A DNA stretch of 64,000 nt, from positions 253,222-317,221 of the forward strand of contig NZ_LMUK01000046.1 of NCBI RefSeq assembly GCF_009766005.1, given 5' to 3'. Position 1 is the stretch's first letter, and each line of letters opens with the position of its first letter. The stretch comes from Bradyrhizobium sp. S69 (lineage in GTDB: Bacteria > Pseudomonadota > Alphaproteobacteria > Rhizobiales > Xanthobacteraceae). Below the pieces are notes generated by a model. That model was not told the origin of the DNA. It saw only the letters and a program-made list of their open reading frames with translations, and did not search any database. Of the stretch, positions 53,265-62,190 are shown piece after piece. Both the position numbers and the translations under genes were made by a program.

Positions 53265-55418
53265 ATGGCCGTGAAAACCAAAAAACCCCCCGTCGAAGTC
53301 ACCAAACTCACCAAGGCGCAGGCCAAGGTCGAGTTGATGCGGCTGACACTGGAAATCGAGGGACATAACGAGCGTTATTACCAGAAGGACGCGCCGACCG
53401 TGTCGGACGCGGCCTATGACGCGCTGCGCCAGCGGCTGGTGGCGATTGAGGAAAAATTTCCCGAACTCGTCACAAAGGATTCGCCGTCGCAAAAGGTCGG
53501 CGCTGCGCCCGCGCGCGGCTTTGCGAAAGTGCAGCACGCGGTTCCCATGCTGTCACTCGGCAATGCTTTCAGTGATGAGGATGTAACCGAGTTCGTCGAG
53601 CGTATCAGGCGTTTTCTCAAGCTCGATGCTGATCTCATTCCGGTGCTGGTTGCCGAGCCGAAGATTGACGGCCTTTCTCTGTCGTTGCGTTACGAGAACG
53701 GCGAACTGGTTCGTGCGGCCACACGGGGCGATGGCTTCGCCGGTGAGGATGTCACCGCCAATGTTCGCACCATCAGGGATATCCCGCACACTTTAAAAGG
53801 GCGAAGCATTCCCGCGACCTGCGAAATGCGCGGCGAAGTATATATGCTCAAGAAAGATTTTCTCGAGCTGAACAAGAAGCAGGCGGAAGCCGACGACACC
53901 GTATTCGCCAACCCACGCAATTCGGCAGCCGGTTCGCTGCGCCAGAAGGACGTCTCGATCACCGCGTCGCGCCCGCTGAAGTTCTTTGCCTATACCTGGG
54001 GCGAGATGAGCGAGCGGCCGGCCGACACCCAGCACGGCATGCTGGCGTGGATGGACAAGGCCGGCTTTGTGGTCAATCCACTCACGACCCTCTGCAAGGA
54101 TGTCGAAGATGTCCTCAAATTCTACAGCAGGATTGGCGAGGAACGCGCTGCACTCGGTTACGACATCGACGGCGTGGTCTACAAGGTCGACCGGCTGGAT
54201 TGGCAGGATCGACTAGGCTTCGTGTCGCGCAGCCCGCGCTGGGCGATCGCGCACAAATTCGCCGCCGAGCAGGCGATCACCGTGCTCAACGGCATCGATA
54301 TCCAGGTCGGGCGCACCGGCGCGCTGACACCGGTGGCGCGGCTCGAGCCGGTCACGGTCGGCGGCGTCGTGGTGTCGAATGCAACGCTGCACAATGAAGA
54401 TTACATCAAAGGCATCGGCAACGATGGCAATCCGATCCGGGACGGCGTCGATCTGCGTGTCGGTGACACCGTCGTGGTCCAGCGCGCGGGTGACGTGATC
54501 CCGCAGGTGGTCAGCGTTATACTGGACAAGCGGCCGAGCAGCGCCAAACCTTACAAATTCCCAGAGACATGTCCGGTCTGCGGCAGCCATGCGGTGCGCG
54601 AGGAGGATGGAGCCGTGCGCCGCTGCACCGGCGTGCTGATCTGCCCGGCGCAGGCGGTGGAGCGGCTCAAGCATTTCGTCTCGCGTCTCGCCTTCGATAT
54701 CGATGGCCTGGGCGACAAGCAGATCCAGGAATTTTACGAAGAGGGTCTGGTGATGTCGCCGGTCGACATTTTCACGCTGCAGAAGCGCGACGCCCGTTCG
54801 ACCAACAAGCTGATGGCGCGCGAGGGCTATGGCGAGACGTCGGTACGCAACCTCTTTGCCGCCATCGATGCCCGCCGCAACATCGAACTGCACCGGCTGA
54901 TTTACGGGCTCGGTATCCGTCGCGTCGGCGAGGGCAACGCCAAGCTGCTGGCGCGTCATTACCACACTATCGAGAATTTTCGCGAGGCGATGCTGGCCGC
55001 CGCCAAGGGGAGCACGGACGAAGATAATACAACGGAAGCCTACCAGGACCTCAACAACGTCGACGGTGTCGGCGAGATCGTGGCCGATGCCGTGGTGGAG
55101 TTTTTCGCCGAGCCCCGCAATATGAAGGCGCTGAGCGAACTACTGCTCGAGATCGAGGTGAAGCCTGCCGAACAGCCGCGCAAGAGCTCGCCGGTTTCGG
55201 ACAAGACCGTCGTGTTCACGGGCTCGCTGACCAAATTCACCCGCGACGAGGCCAAGGCGATGGCCGAGCGTCTCGGCGCCAAGGTCGCGGGTTCGGTCTC
55301 GAAAAAGACCGACTATGTGGTGGCAGGTGAGGACGCCGGCTCCAAACTCACCAAGGCGCGCGAGCTTGGGGTGGCGGTGTTGACCGAGGATGAGTGGCTA
55401 AAGTTGATCGAGGAGTGA
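53265..55418 (+). CDS. ligA: NAD-dependent DNA ligase LigA
   Basis: The 717-residue ligase seals nicks in DNA using NAD. It has the N-terminal Ia domain (HNERYYQKDAPTVSDAAYD) and adenylation domain with active-site Lys133 (AEPKIDGLSL). An OB fold follows, then a four-Cys zinc finger (CPVCGSHAV and CTGVLICPAQ, about 430-465), a helix-hairpin-helix region and a C-terminal BRCT domain (about 640-717, KTVVFTGSLTKFTRDEAKAM). It is 13 bases after recN and probably co-transcribed. Confidence 0.96.
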   Translation: MAVKTKKPPVEVTKLTKAQAKVELMRLTLEIEGHNERYYQKDAPTVSDAAYDALRQRLVAIEEKFPELVTKDSPSQKVGAAPARGFAKVQHAVPMLSLGNAFSDEDVTEFVERIRRFLKLDADLIPVLVAEPKIDGLSLSLRYENGELVRAATRGDGFAGEDVTANVRTIRDIPHTLKGRSIPATCEMRGEVYMLKKDFLELNKKQAEADDTVFANPRNSAAGSLRQKDVSITASRPLKFFAYTWGEMSERPADTQHGMLAWMDKAGFVVNPLTTLCKDVEDVLKFYSRIGEERAALGYDIDGVVYKVDRLDWQDRLGFVSRSPRWAIAHKFAAEQAITVLNGIDIQVGRTGALTPVARLEPVTVGGVVVSNATLHNEDYIKGIGNDGNPIRDGVDLRVGDTVVVQRAGDVIPQVVSVILDKRPSSAKPYKFPETCPVCGSHAVREEDGAVRRCTGVLICPAQAVERLKHFVSRLAFDIDGLGDKQIQEFYEEGLVMSPVDIFTLQKRDARSTNKLMAREGYGETSVRNLFAAIDARRNIELHRLIYGLGIRRVGEGNAKLLARHYHTIENFREAMLAAAKGSTDEDNTTEAYQDLNNVDGVGEIVADAVVEFFAEPRNMKALSELLLEIEVKPAEQPRKSSPVSDKTVVFTGSLTKFTRDEAKAMAERLGAKVAGSVSKKTDYVVAGEDAGSKLTKARELGVAVLTEDEWLKLIEE

Positions 55419-55434
55419 GCGCGGCTGCCACGGC

Positions 55435-55515
55435 CGTCATTGCGAGGAGCGAAGCGACGAAGCAATCCAGTGCTCCAGGCAAAGTCTGGATTGCTTCGCT
55501 CCGCTCGCAATGACG
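55435..55515. repeat. Palindromic repeat, CGTCATTGCGAG family (after ligA)
   Basis: An 81-base inverted repeat (CGTCATTGCGAGGAGCGAAG to CTCGCAATGACG, with AAGCAATCCAG and CTGGATTGCTT as inner arms) matches the copy between ftsW and murG. It lies between the convergent ligA and MFS genes. Confidence 0.85.
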
Positions 55516-55548
55516 AACTTGGCGGCGCGTGCGCTACTCAAATACGCA

Positions 55549-56826
55549 TCACAACATCCCCGACTCTTCCTCTTCCGCTTTCTCGATCAACGCCTCGCTG
55601 ACCACCACCGTTCGACGCGGCACGATGAAGATCATGCTCGAAGCGCAGGCGACCGAGATCGCGAAGATCGCCGATGTCAGCGGCAACGTGGTGGCGGAGT
55701 GGCCGCCGAGCCAGGCACCGAATTGCGAGACCAGCGCGCCGATGCCCTGCTGCAGAAATCCCATGGCGCCCGACGCGGTGCCGGCGGCCTCGGGGCGGAT
55801 GCTGATCGCGCCCGCTGCGGAGTTCGCCATCACGAAGGCGTTGCCGACCATCACGATCATCTGGGTGCCGAACAGGATGAGCGGCGCCTGATTGAGGCCG
55901 GCGAAGCTCCAGATCAGGTTGAGTGCGCTGCCGGCCAATTGCAGCGCCAGGCCGATCCAGATCAGCCTTTCCAGCGAGTGACGCGGCGCAAAGCGCACGC
56001 AAAACAGATTACCGACCAGATACGCAAATCCCGTCGTCGCAAACCACGCGCCGTATTCGGCGCTGCTACGGCCCATCTGCGTCACCACGACATAGGGACC
56101 TCCGCCAGCGAAGGCAAAAATGATTTGCGAGGCCAGCACCTGGCACAGCACGTAGCCGATGAAGGCCCGGCTTTTTGTCAGCGTGCCGAGATCGCCGCGA
56201 AAACTGCTGCTCTCGGCACGATCGCGACGGGTTTCGGGCAGAGCGAGCGCAATCAGGATGGTGATCGCCAGCGACGCTGCGGTGATGAGATAAAGGATCG
56301 CACGCCAGCCGAACGCGATGTCCAGCAGTCCGCCGGTCAGCGGGCTGACCATCTGTGCGATCATCAGCGCGGCCACGACGAGGCTGATCATCGCGCCGAC
56401 GCGCTCGCGCGGATAAAGATCGCGGATGATGGCGCGGCTGATCACCATGCCGCTGGCGCCGCCCAGCGCCTGGAAGAATCGCGCGGCGATCAGTTCCGGC
56501 AAACTTTGCGCAAACACCGATCCAATGCCGGCGACCACCATCAACCCGAGGCCGGCGAGCAGCACCGGCCTGCGGCCGAACTTGTCCGACAGCGGTCCCA
56601 TGATGAGCTGCGAGAGCGCGATGCCGACCATGTAAAGCGAGACCGTCATCTGCGCGATCGAGATGTCGCGGCCGAAGGTCTTCGCCAGGATCGGTAGCGC
56701 CGGCACCAGCATGTAGAGCGAGATCGGCGCCACGCCCGTCATCAGGACGAGCAAGAACAGCACGAGCCGCGATTTCGCGAGGTCGTCCTTGCTTGCGGCC
56801 GGAGGTGGCTTGATCACGCCATGCAT
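55549..56826 (-). CDS. Bcr/CflA-family MFS drug transporter
   Basis: The 425-residue, 12-helix DHA1 transporter. Signs are the helix 1 motif ISLYMLVPALPILAKTFG, motif A GPLSDKFGRRPVLL, the ARFFQALGGASGMVISRAII segment of helix 4 and a long hydrophilic C-terminus (VSEALIEKAEEEESGML). Bcr/CflA members export drugs such as bicyclomycin or chloramphenicol; the substrate is unknown. No regulator is adjacent. Confidence 0.88.
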   Translation of the reverse strand: MHGVIKPPPAASKDDLAKSRLVLFLLVLMTGVAPISLYMLVPALPILAKTFGRDISIAQMTVSLYMVGIALSQLIMGPLSDKFGRRPVLLAGLGLMVVAGIGSVFAQSLPELIAARFFQALGGASGMVISRAIIRDLYPRERVGAMISLVVAALMIAQMVSPLTGGLLDIAFGWRAILYLITAASLAITILIALALPETRRDRAESSSFRGDLGTLTKSRAFIGYVLCQVLASQIIFAFAGGGPYVVVTQMGRSSAEYGAWFATTGFAYLVGNLFCVRFAPRHSLERLIWIGLALQLAGSALNLIWSFAGLNQAPLILFGTQMIVMVGNAFVMANSAAGAISIRPEAAGTASGAMGFLQQGIGALVSQFGAWLGGHSATTLPLTSAIFAISVACASSMIFIVPRRTVVVSEALIEKAEEEESGML

Positions 56827-56943
56827 GCGGTGTCTGATCCGATCTCGTAAGGATCAGACTGTAGAGCTATCCGGGATGACGGATACGCTCGTTTCGGAAT
56901 GCGGCTATTCGGTTTTTGGGAGGCGGCGGAATCTACACACCGA

Positions 56944-57043
56944 CGTCATCATCCGCGAAAGCGGATGATCCAGTATTCCAGAGCGCCCATTTAAACTGCA
57001 GCGCTGTGGCGTACTGGATACCCCGCTTTCGCGGGGTATGACG
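56944..57043. repeat. Palindromic repeat, GTCATCATCCGCGAAAGCGG family
   Basis: A roughly 100-base element has a hairpin at each end, ATCATCCGCGAAAGCGGATGAT and ATACCCCGCTTTCGCGGGGTAT, and complementary CCAGTATTCCA/GTACTGGATA internal arms. It resembles the copy between murG and murC. It lies between the MFS and aminopeptidase P genes. Confidence 0.8.
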
Positions 57044-57070
57044 GTGGTGGATTGATCGGCTGCCGATATT

Positions 57071-58897
57071 TCAAGCCAGCGCCGCCGTCGCCGCATCCAG
57101 CCAGAGTTTATCGCTATCGTCGAGATGCGGGCGGACCTCGTGGCGCACCCGGGCGTGATAGTCATTGAGCCAGCTGAGTTCGTCGACGCTGAGCATGGTC
57201 AGGTCGATCAGGCGCCGGTCGATCGGCGCCAGGGTCAGCGTCTCGAAGGCGTTGATCGGCTTCTCGGCGCCGGACACTTCCTTAGCCACCACCAGTTCCA
57301 GATTCTCGATCCGGATGCCGAAGGCGTCGGTTTTGTAATAGCCGGGCTCGTTGGAGAGGATCATGCCGCGCCGCAGTGGCGCGGTGCCGAGCTTTGAGAT
57401 TCGCGCCGGGCCCTCATGCACCGACAGGTAGCTGCCGACGCCGTGGCCGGTGCCGTGCTCGAAATCGAGGCCGGCCTGCCAGAGGAATTGCCGCGCCAAA
57501 CTATCGAGCTGCGCGCCGGTGGTGCCGTCGGGAAATACCGCGCGCGCAATCGCGATATGACCGCGCAGCACCCGGGTGAAGCGGTCGCGCATTTCCGCCG
57601 TCGGCGTGCCGATCGCGATGGTGCGGGTGACGTCGGTGGTGCCGTCCTGATATTGCGCGCCGGAATCGATCAGCAGCAGATCGCCCAGCGCGATCCGCCG
57701 GTTGGTCTTGCGGGTGACGCGGTAATGCACGATGGCGCCGTTCGGCCCGGTGCCGGCGATGGTCGGAAACGACACGTCCTTTAGCGCGCCGGTCTCGCGG
57801 CGAAATGTCTCCAGCGCCTCGACCGTATCGATTTCGGTCAGCGCGCCCGATGGCGCCTCTCGGTCGATCCAGGCCAGGAAGCGCGCCAGCGCCACCGCAT
57901 CGCGCCGATGCGCGTTGCGGGTGCCCTCGATCTCGGTTGGGTTCTTGCAGGCCTTGAGCAGCGCTGTGGGATCGCTGGCGCGTACGGCCTTGCCGCCGGC
58001 GCCATTGATCAGCCGGCTCAGCGCGTCGGCGGCGGTGGCGCTGTCGAGCGCCATCGACGCGCCGCGTTGCGCGAGCGCGGTCAGCGCCGGCGTCAGCGCC
58101 TCGGGCTCGGCGACATCGGCGGATTGCTCCAGATGGTCGCGCGCGCTGTTGGAGAGCTTGCGGTGATCGATGAAGATGGTGGGGCGGCCAGCCTTCGGCA
58201 CCAGCGCATAGGACAACGGCAACGGCGTATGCGAGACGTCGGCGCCGCGGATGTTGAAGGTCCAGGCCACCGCGTGGGAATCCGACAGCACCAGCGCATC
58301 GACGCCGAGCCGGTCGATCTCGGCTGTGATCCGCTTGAGTTTTTCAGCCTCTGCCTCGCCGGAAAATGGCGCGCCGTGGATCGCGACCGGGCCGAGCGGC
58401 GGCGCCGGGCGTTCGGTCCATACCGAATCCAGCGGGTTGCTTTCCACCGCGACCAGCTCCGCGCCGGCCTTGGCGCAGGCTGCCTGCAGCCGTTCGGCTG
58501 CCGCTGAAGTGTGCAGCCATGGATCGAAGCCGAGGCGATCGCCGGCCACCAGGTGCCGGGTCAGCCAGCTTTCAGGGCTAGGATCGATCAGCGATTCCAC
58601 CTTCCAGGCCCTGACATCGACCTGCTTGGCGGCTTGCAGCGTATAGCGGCCGTCGACGAACACCGCGGCTTGATGGACCAGCACGATCGCCATGCCGGCC
58701 GATCCGGTAAAGCCGGTCAGCCACGCCAGCCGCTCCTCGGAGGGGGCGACATACTCGTTTTGCTGCTGATCGGCGCGCGGAATCACGAATCCGGTCAGCT
58801 TGCGCCGCGCCAGCTCGGCGCGAAAGGCGGCAAGCCGGGCCGTCAGCGCCACGCCGCTTTCGGGTTCTTCGAATGTCTGGAAATGAGCTTCGAACAT
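57071..58897 (-). CDS. Aminopeptidase P (Xaa-Pro aminopeptidase), long form
   Basis: The 608-residue M24B metallopeptidase has two creatinase-type N domains (about 15-150 and 165-310) and a pita-bread catalytic domain (about 315-540). Metal ligands appear in LLIDSGAQYQDGTTDVTRT (two Asp), GTGHGVGSYLSVHEGP (His), ILSNEPGYYKTD (Glu) and the later ENLELVV/FETLTLAP region (Glu). A C-terminal extra domain (about 545-608) is typical of the eukaryote-like long form. It removes N-terminal residues before proline. The protein is soluble with no signal peptide. Confidence 0.93.
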   Translation of the reverse strand: MFEAHFQTFEEPESGVALTARLAAFRAELARRKLTGFVIPRADQQQNEYVAPSEERLAWLTGFTGSAGMAIVLVHQAAVFVDGRYTLQAAKQVDVRAWKVESLIDPSPESWLTRHLVAGDRLGFDPWLHTSAAAERLQAACAKAGAELVAVESNPLDSVWTERPAPPLGPVAIHGAPFSGEAEAEKLKRITAEIDRLGVDALVLSDSHAVAWTFNIRGADVSHTPLPLSYALVPKAGRPTIFIDHRKLSNSARDHLEQSADVAEPEALTPALTALAQRGASMALDSATAADALSRLINGAGGKAVRASDPTALLKACKNPTEIEGTRNAHRRDAVALARFLAWIDREAPSGALTEIDTVEALETFRRETGALKDVSFPTIAGTGPNGAIVHYRVTRKTNRRIALGDLLLIDSGAQYQDGTTDVTRTIAIGTPTAEMRDRFTRVLRGHIAIARAVFPDGTTGAQLDSLARQFLWQAGLDFEHGTGHGVGSYLSVHEGPARISKLGTAPLRRGMILSNEPGYYKTDAFGIRIENLELVVAKEVSGAEKPINAFETLTLAPIDRRLIDLTMLSVDELSWLNDYHARVRHEVRPHLDDSDKLWLDAATAALA

Positions 58898-59106
58898 CGT
58901 CTGACCACTCTAGAAGGAGGCGGATAAGTCCGCAATGTAAGCGAGGATTGTCGCAAATTTGGCACAGATTATGCTTCAATTATACCGTCCGCATTAGACG
59001 GAGCGGAACGACTGTTGTTGCAAGTCGTTCATCTGACGATACTGGGGTGACTCCAGTCATCTGGGGAGCTTCGGGAGTGTCTCAACTCAACGACGAGGGG
59101 ATACAC

Positions 59107-59313
59107 ATGCCAGCCTTTACGTTCGAGAAGATATCACCGCCGGCACCGCGCGGCCCGATCCCCCCGGACGCGGCTGCCAGTACGACGGTCGTCAGAAGAC
59201 AGCGCGGCGTCATCGTCCAGATGCTCGATCGTTTGGTCGAGGCGCGGGTCAAGCGCACATTGCGCGAAGAAAAGGGCGTCATCGCCCGTCGCGAGCCGAA
59301 GCCGCGGGACTAA
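59107..59313 (+). CDS. Small basic hypothetical protein, 68 residues
   Basis: A GAGGGG ribosome site seven bases upstream supports ATG 59107. The Pro-rich N-terminus (FEKISPPAPRGPIPPDAAAS) is followed by a basic helix (VIVQMLDRLVEARVKRTLRE) and a charged tail. It is convergent with the YkgJ-type gene; the 209-base gap to the aminopeptidase P gene holds its promoter. No domain is recognised. Confidence 0.65.
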   Translation: MPAFTFEKISPPAPRGPIPPDAAASTTVVRRQRGVIVQMLDRLVEARVKRTLREEKGVIARREPKPRD

Positions 59314-59322
59314 ACGGCGTTC

Positions 59323-59862
59323 TCAAGTCCCGCTTTCCACGTCCGATGCTTTCGCCAGCGTGACATCGACGACGCGCGTGCCGTCCAATTCGCGCACGAT
59401 CCGTTGGTCCGGCCCGACGATACCGAGATCGAACTCCCGATCCGGCGTCACCAGAATCATCCGTTGGCCCGTAATCACCACCACCGTGACGTCATGGGTT
59501 TCGCCCGATACCGCCCATTCATGTATTTCGCTGCGGAACGGCTCTTTGCGCCACGCATCCGGAAAGCCCGGATCGCACCGGACCTCGATCCCATCTTCAG
59601 AGGTCGTTAGGACAAACCTGGATTTGCTTGGCTTCCAGCGCTGGTCCAGCAGGTCATTGACCAGCCAGAGGCAACTGAAGGTCCGACACTCGGCCGGCCG
59701 TTCCGGATAGATCTGGCAACCGCGTCCCGGCCTGCAATGCGGGCACCACGCGCCGACCGGTTTTGCCAGTTGTTCGATCGCCATCACCTTGCAGCACAGC
59801 GTGCATTCGCCGCAAGTCTTGTTGGCCGTTACGGCGTTGTCGGCAGATGGAACCGCGACCAT
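59323..59862 (-). CDS. YkgJ-type cysteine-cluster protein
   Basis: The 179-residue protein has the N-terminal CxxCxxCC cluster (Cys17, 20, 23, 24) and further Cys at 40, 43, 49, 59 and 64, spaced as in the zinc/iron-chelating YkgJ domain (CGECTLCCKVMAIEQLAKP and PAECRTFSC). The C-terminal half is beta-rich and without motifs. The family's role is unsettled; metal or iron-sulfur binding is likely. It lies 18 bases after prmA on the same strand. Confidence 0.82.
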   Translation of the reverse strand: MVAVPSADNAVTANKTCGECTLCCKVMAIEQLAKPVGAWCPHCRPGRGCQIYPERPAECRTFSCLWLVNDLLDQRWKPSKSRFVLTTSEDGIEVRCDPGFPDAWRKEPFRSEIHEWAVSGETHDVTVVVITGQRMILVTPDREFDLGIVGPDQRIVRELDGTRVVDVTLAKASDVESGT

Positions 59863-59880
59863 AAGCGCGCCCTGAAAGTT

Positions 59881-60780
59881 TTATCCCGTCTTGCGCAGCA
59901 ACAGACTACTCCAGCCTTCGATCCGCACGTGCCGCAGCGGCACCAGCCCGCGCGAACGGTAGGCCGCGATCACGCCGGGCGCCTGCGGCGTCAGCAGGCC
60001 CGACAGGATCACCAGCGCGCCGGGCGCCAGATGCCGCGCCATCGGCGTTGCCAATTGCCGCAACGGATTGGCGAGGATATTCGCCAGCACCAGATCGAAC
60101 GGGCCGCGCGCGGAAAATTGCGGCGCGGAAAAACCGGTCGCCGTGATGATCTGCACGAGGTCGCCGGTCTGGTTGAGGCGGGCGTTTTCCCGCGCCACCC
60201 GCACCGAGGACGGATCGATGTCGCTGGCCACTACCGCTCCGTGCAGCGCCTTGGCGGCGGCGATCGCCAGCACGCCGGTGCCGGTGCCGAGGTCGAGCAC
60301 GCGGCGGGGATAATACCGCTTCAGCAGGTGATCGAGCAGCAGCAGGCAGCCGCGCGTGGTGCCATGGTGGCCGGTGCCGAACGCCAGCGCGGCCTCGATC
60401 TCGATGCCGAGCTTGTTGGGCGGCACCCGTGCGCGATCATGCGCGCCATGCACCACAAATCGCCCGGCGGGGACCGGCACGAGATCCTCAAGGCTGGCCT
60501 TGACCCAGTCCTTGGCCTCGACGGTGTCAAAGGTGATGGTTTGCGCGGCCTCAGCGCCGGCGGCGTTGACCACCAATTCGCGCACCAGTGGCTGATCGGG
60601 CGGTTCGGCGAAATGCGCGGTGATGTCCCAGCGTCCGTCCGGTCGCTCGAACGCGGCAATCGCCGCCTGTCCCTCCAAAAACACCTCGTTCAAGAGATCG
60701 ACGACGTGTTTCGCCGCCGCTTCGCTGCCGATGGCGAAGTTGACGCGGTGGGTGGCGGGGGTGAGGGTGGAAGACATCAT
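59881..60780 (-). CDS. prmA: Ribosomal protein L11 methyltransferase PrmA
   Basis: The 299-residue SAM methyltransferase trimethylates ribosomal protein L11. An N-terminal L11-recognition domain (about 1-100) is followed by FGTGHHGTTRGCLLLLDHLL (family hallmark GTGxHxTT), the SAM motif VLDLGTGTGVLAIAAAKAL, SDIDPSSVRVARENARLN and DLVLANILANPLRQLA. Start at 60780 (ATG ATG); an upstream TTG at 60801 is unlikely. It is probably in one transcript with the genes at 60869-61665. Confidence 0.93.
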   Translation of the reverse strand: MMSSTLTPATHRVNFAIGSEAAAKHVVDLLNEVFLEGQAAIAAFERPDGRWDITAHFAEPPDQPLVRELVVNAAGAEAAQTITFDTVEAKDWVKASLEDLVPVPAGRFVVHGAHDRARVPPNKLGIEIEAALAFGTGHHGTTRGCLLLLDHLLKRYYPRRVLDLGTGTGVLAIAAAKALHGAVVASDIDPSSVRVARENARLNQTGDLVQIITATGFSAPQFSARGPFDLVLANILANPLRQLATPMARHLAPGALVILSGLLTPQAPGVIAAYRSRGLVPLRHVRIEGWSSLLLRKTG

Positions 60781-60868
60781 GGGTCCGGGGAGTTGCTGCA
60801 ATCGGTTCAGGCGTACAGAGGGCTGTTGGCAGGCGCGAGCCTTGCCGGCAATATCTGGTTTTTCAAAC

Positions 60869-61147
60869 TTAGAGAATACGCGTTTTCAGGTCCGGTTGCT
60901 GCCTCAGAATATCGGCCAGCCATGGCACACAGCGTTCCGCGGTCTCCAGCACCTTAGCCGGCGAAGCATAGCTGACGCCGGAGTAATATTGCACGGGCGT
61001 CCATTGTCCGCCGTCCTCGACATCCCGGCGAAATTCCTCAAAGCCGTAACTGCCGTCCGGTCGCGAGAAAAAGTCCACGCATCGGTCATGCTCGGGATTT
61101 TCGACGCTGACAAAGACCAGCCATGACTTGTCGATACGCTTTGACAT
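60869..61147 (-). CDS. Small hypothetical protein, 92 residues
   Basis: The soluble protein begins MSKRIDKSWLVFVSVENPEH, with a conserved-looking aromatic core (DGSYGFEEFRRD, QWTPVQYYSGVSYAS) and a C-terminal helix ending LKTRIL. No known domain is identified. It lies between the 73-residue gene (41 bases away) and prmA (88 bases) on the same strand. Confidence 0.7.
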   Translation of the reverse strand: MSKRIDKSWLVFVSVENPEHDRCVDFFSRPDGSYGFEEFRRDVEDGGQWTPVQYYSGVSYASPAKVLETAERCVPWLADILRQQPDLKTRIL

Positions 61148-61188
61148 CAGGCCTGCTTCGGTTGGCGTTTATGTGTCGCCTGCGCCGC

Positions 61189-61410
61189 CTAAGGCTTTGA
61201 CCAGCGACTAGCCGCCGCCTTCTTGGCAATTTCCGTGCGTCGTTTGGCCGTCATGCCCTCGGCACGCGCCTTGCCGCCCATGCGCCCCAGCGCCACGGCG
61301 GCGGCGTTCTTGCCGTCCTCCGTGGTTAGGTCGCCGATCTCGCCGGTAGCGATCCTGCCGATCATGATGGCGTCGGCTGGGCGTTTCTCGCCTTTAGGGC
61401 CTCGGGGCAT
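61189..61410 (-). CDS. Small basic hypothetical protein, 73 residues
   Basis: MPRGPKGEKRPADAIMIGRI leads to a Gly/Lys/Arg-rich C-terminus (LGRMGGKARAEGMTAKRRTE and IAKKAAASRWSKP). That tail resembles the short nucleic-acid-binding or histone-like tails of small rhizobial proteins. The ATG directly follows the DUF768 stop with no gap, so the two are translationally coupled. The function is unknown. Confidence 0.75.
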   Translation of the reverse strand: MPRGPKGEKRPADAIMIGRIATGEIGDLTTEDGKNAAAVALGRMGGKARAEGMTAKRRTEIAKKAAASRWSKP

Positions 61411-61665
61411 TTAGCTCGGATCCTTGTCAATCTGGCGTCCTACCTCTCGCTCGTTGGTTTCCTGAATTTGGCCAGACATGAAAGCTGTCAAATCATCAAA
61501 CTCGTCGTCTATCTCAGAGGCTGGGATGCCGGCTTCAAGTGCTTCCGCCCGGCACTGAGCCGCAAAGCCCTTGGCCTGCGTATCATCGCCCTCAGCGGGG
61601 TAGCCTTCAGCATGGATATTCTCGGATACCCAATTTTCGACGAAGGCTATTATTCGCTCACTCAT
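61411..61665 (-). CDS. DUF768-like small protein
   Basis: The acidic, helical 84-residue product resembles DUF768: start MSERIIAFVENWVSENIHAE, a middle AAQCRAEALEAGIPASEIDD, and an acidic ending. DUF768 proteins are common and multiplied in rhizobia, with no known role. It heads the minus-strand group leading to prmA and the YkgJ-type gene. Confidence 0.7.
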   Translation of the reverse strand: MSERIIAFVENWVSENIHAEGYPAEGDDTQAKGFAAQCRAEALEAGIPASEIDDEFDDLTAFMSGQIQETNEREVGRQIDKDPS

Positions 61666-61741
61666 GTTTCACTCCCGCTTTCTGCCGAGTCCCGGATAGG
61701 GTAATGCTTAGCGGTAAGCTTCGCAAGGCAGGGGCGCGGAC

Positions 61742-61987
61742 ATGAAAAGAAGTTTTATGATCGCAATGGGGATTGGGTTTCTCGTCTCGACGGTTCTTAT
61801 GGCCATACCATCCACTAGCGAGTGGGCTTTCTTAGAACTTCCGGGCATGGGCGCGGCGTACTTGTTCTGGGGAGCGGTAGGAAATTCCGTCATCATTGGC
61901 GTAGCTATCGGGTGGGCCGTGAATGCGGTTGTCTACGGCCTCGTTATCTTGATCATCATCGCTGTCACTCGCAAAATTTCAAACTGA
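61742..61987 (+). CDS. Small membrane protein, 81 residues
   Basis: Two to three hydrophobic helices are predicted: FMIAMGIGFLVSTVLMAIPS near the N-terminus, a middle segment GAAYLFWGAVGNSVIIGVAI, and NAVVYGLVILIIIAVTR before a short basic tail. AAGGCAGGGG lies upstream of the ATG. It is divergent from DUF768. No family is recognised. Confidence 0.65.
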   Translation: MKRSFMIAMGIGFLVSTVLMAIPSTSEWAFLELPGMGAAYLFWGAVGNSVIIGVAIGWAVNAVVYGLVILIIIAVTRKISN

Positions 61988-61998
61988 GACACCACCAG

Positions 61999-62190
61999 TT
62001 ATTCACAGCGATACCCACCGGAACATATCGAGTTTTTGCACCGCTTCGCCGCCGGTTGTCCGTCAGCTTTGCACTGCAAACCCACCGGGTTTTCCACCTA
62101 ATATCCCCAGGCACCGAACCGCTCTATCCCCAGGCCATCCACCGTTTATCCACAAGCCATCCACAAGCCTTTCAACAGCCTTATCCACTC
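61999..62190. other. Cluster of DnaA-box-like sites
   Basis: The gap between the small membrane protein and the oxidoreductase contains TTATTCACA (61999-62007) and a perfect DnaA box TTATCCACA (62146-62154). Degenerate copies follow (CCATCCACA at 62158-62166 and TTATCCACT at 62181-62189). TATCCCCAGGC repeats lie near 62103 and 62125. It may bind DnaA, but no replication gene is near. Confidence 0.45.

Noticed and set aside
58912..58950. Strong AAGGAGG on the plus strand near the aminopeptidase P start
   Set aside because: The only nearby ATG is followed directly by a stop codon, so no gene is associated with it.
61999..62190. Chromosomal origin of replication
   Set aside because: Although DnaA-like boxes are present, there is no AT-rich unwinding region and none of the usual neighbouring origin genes.
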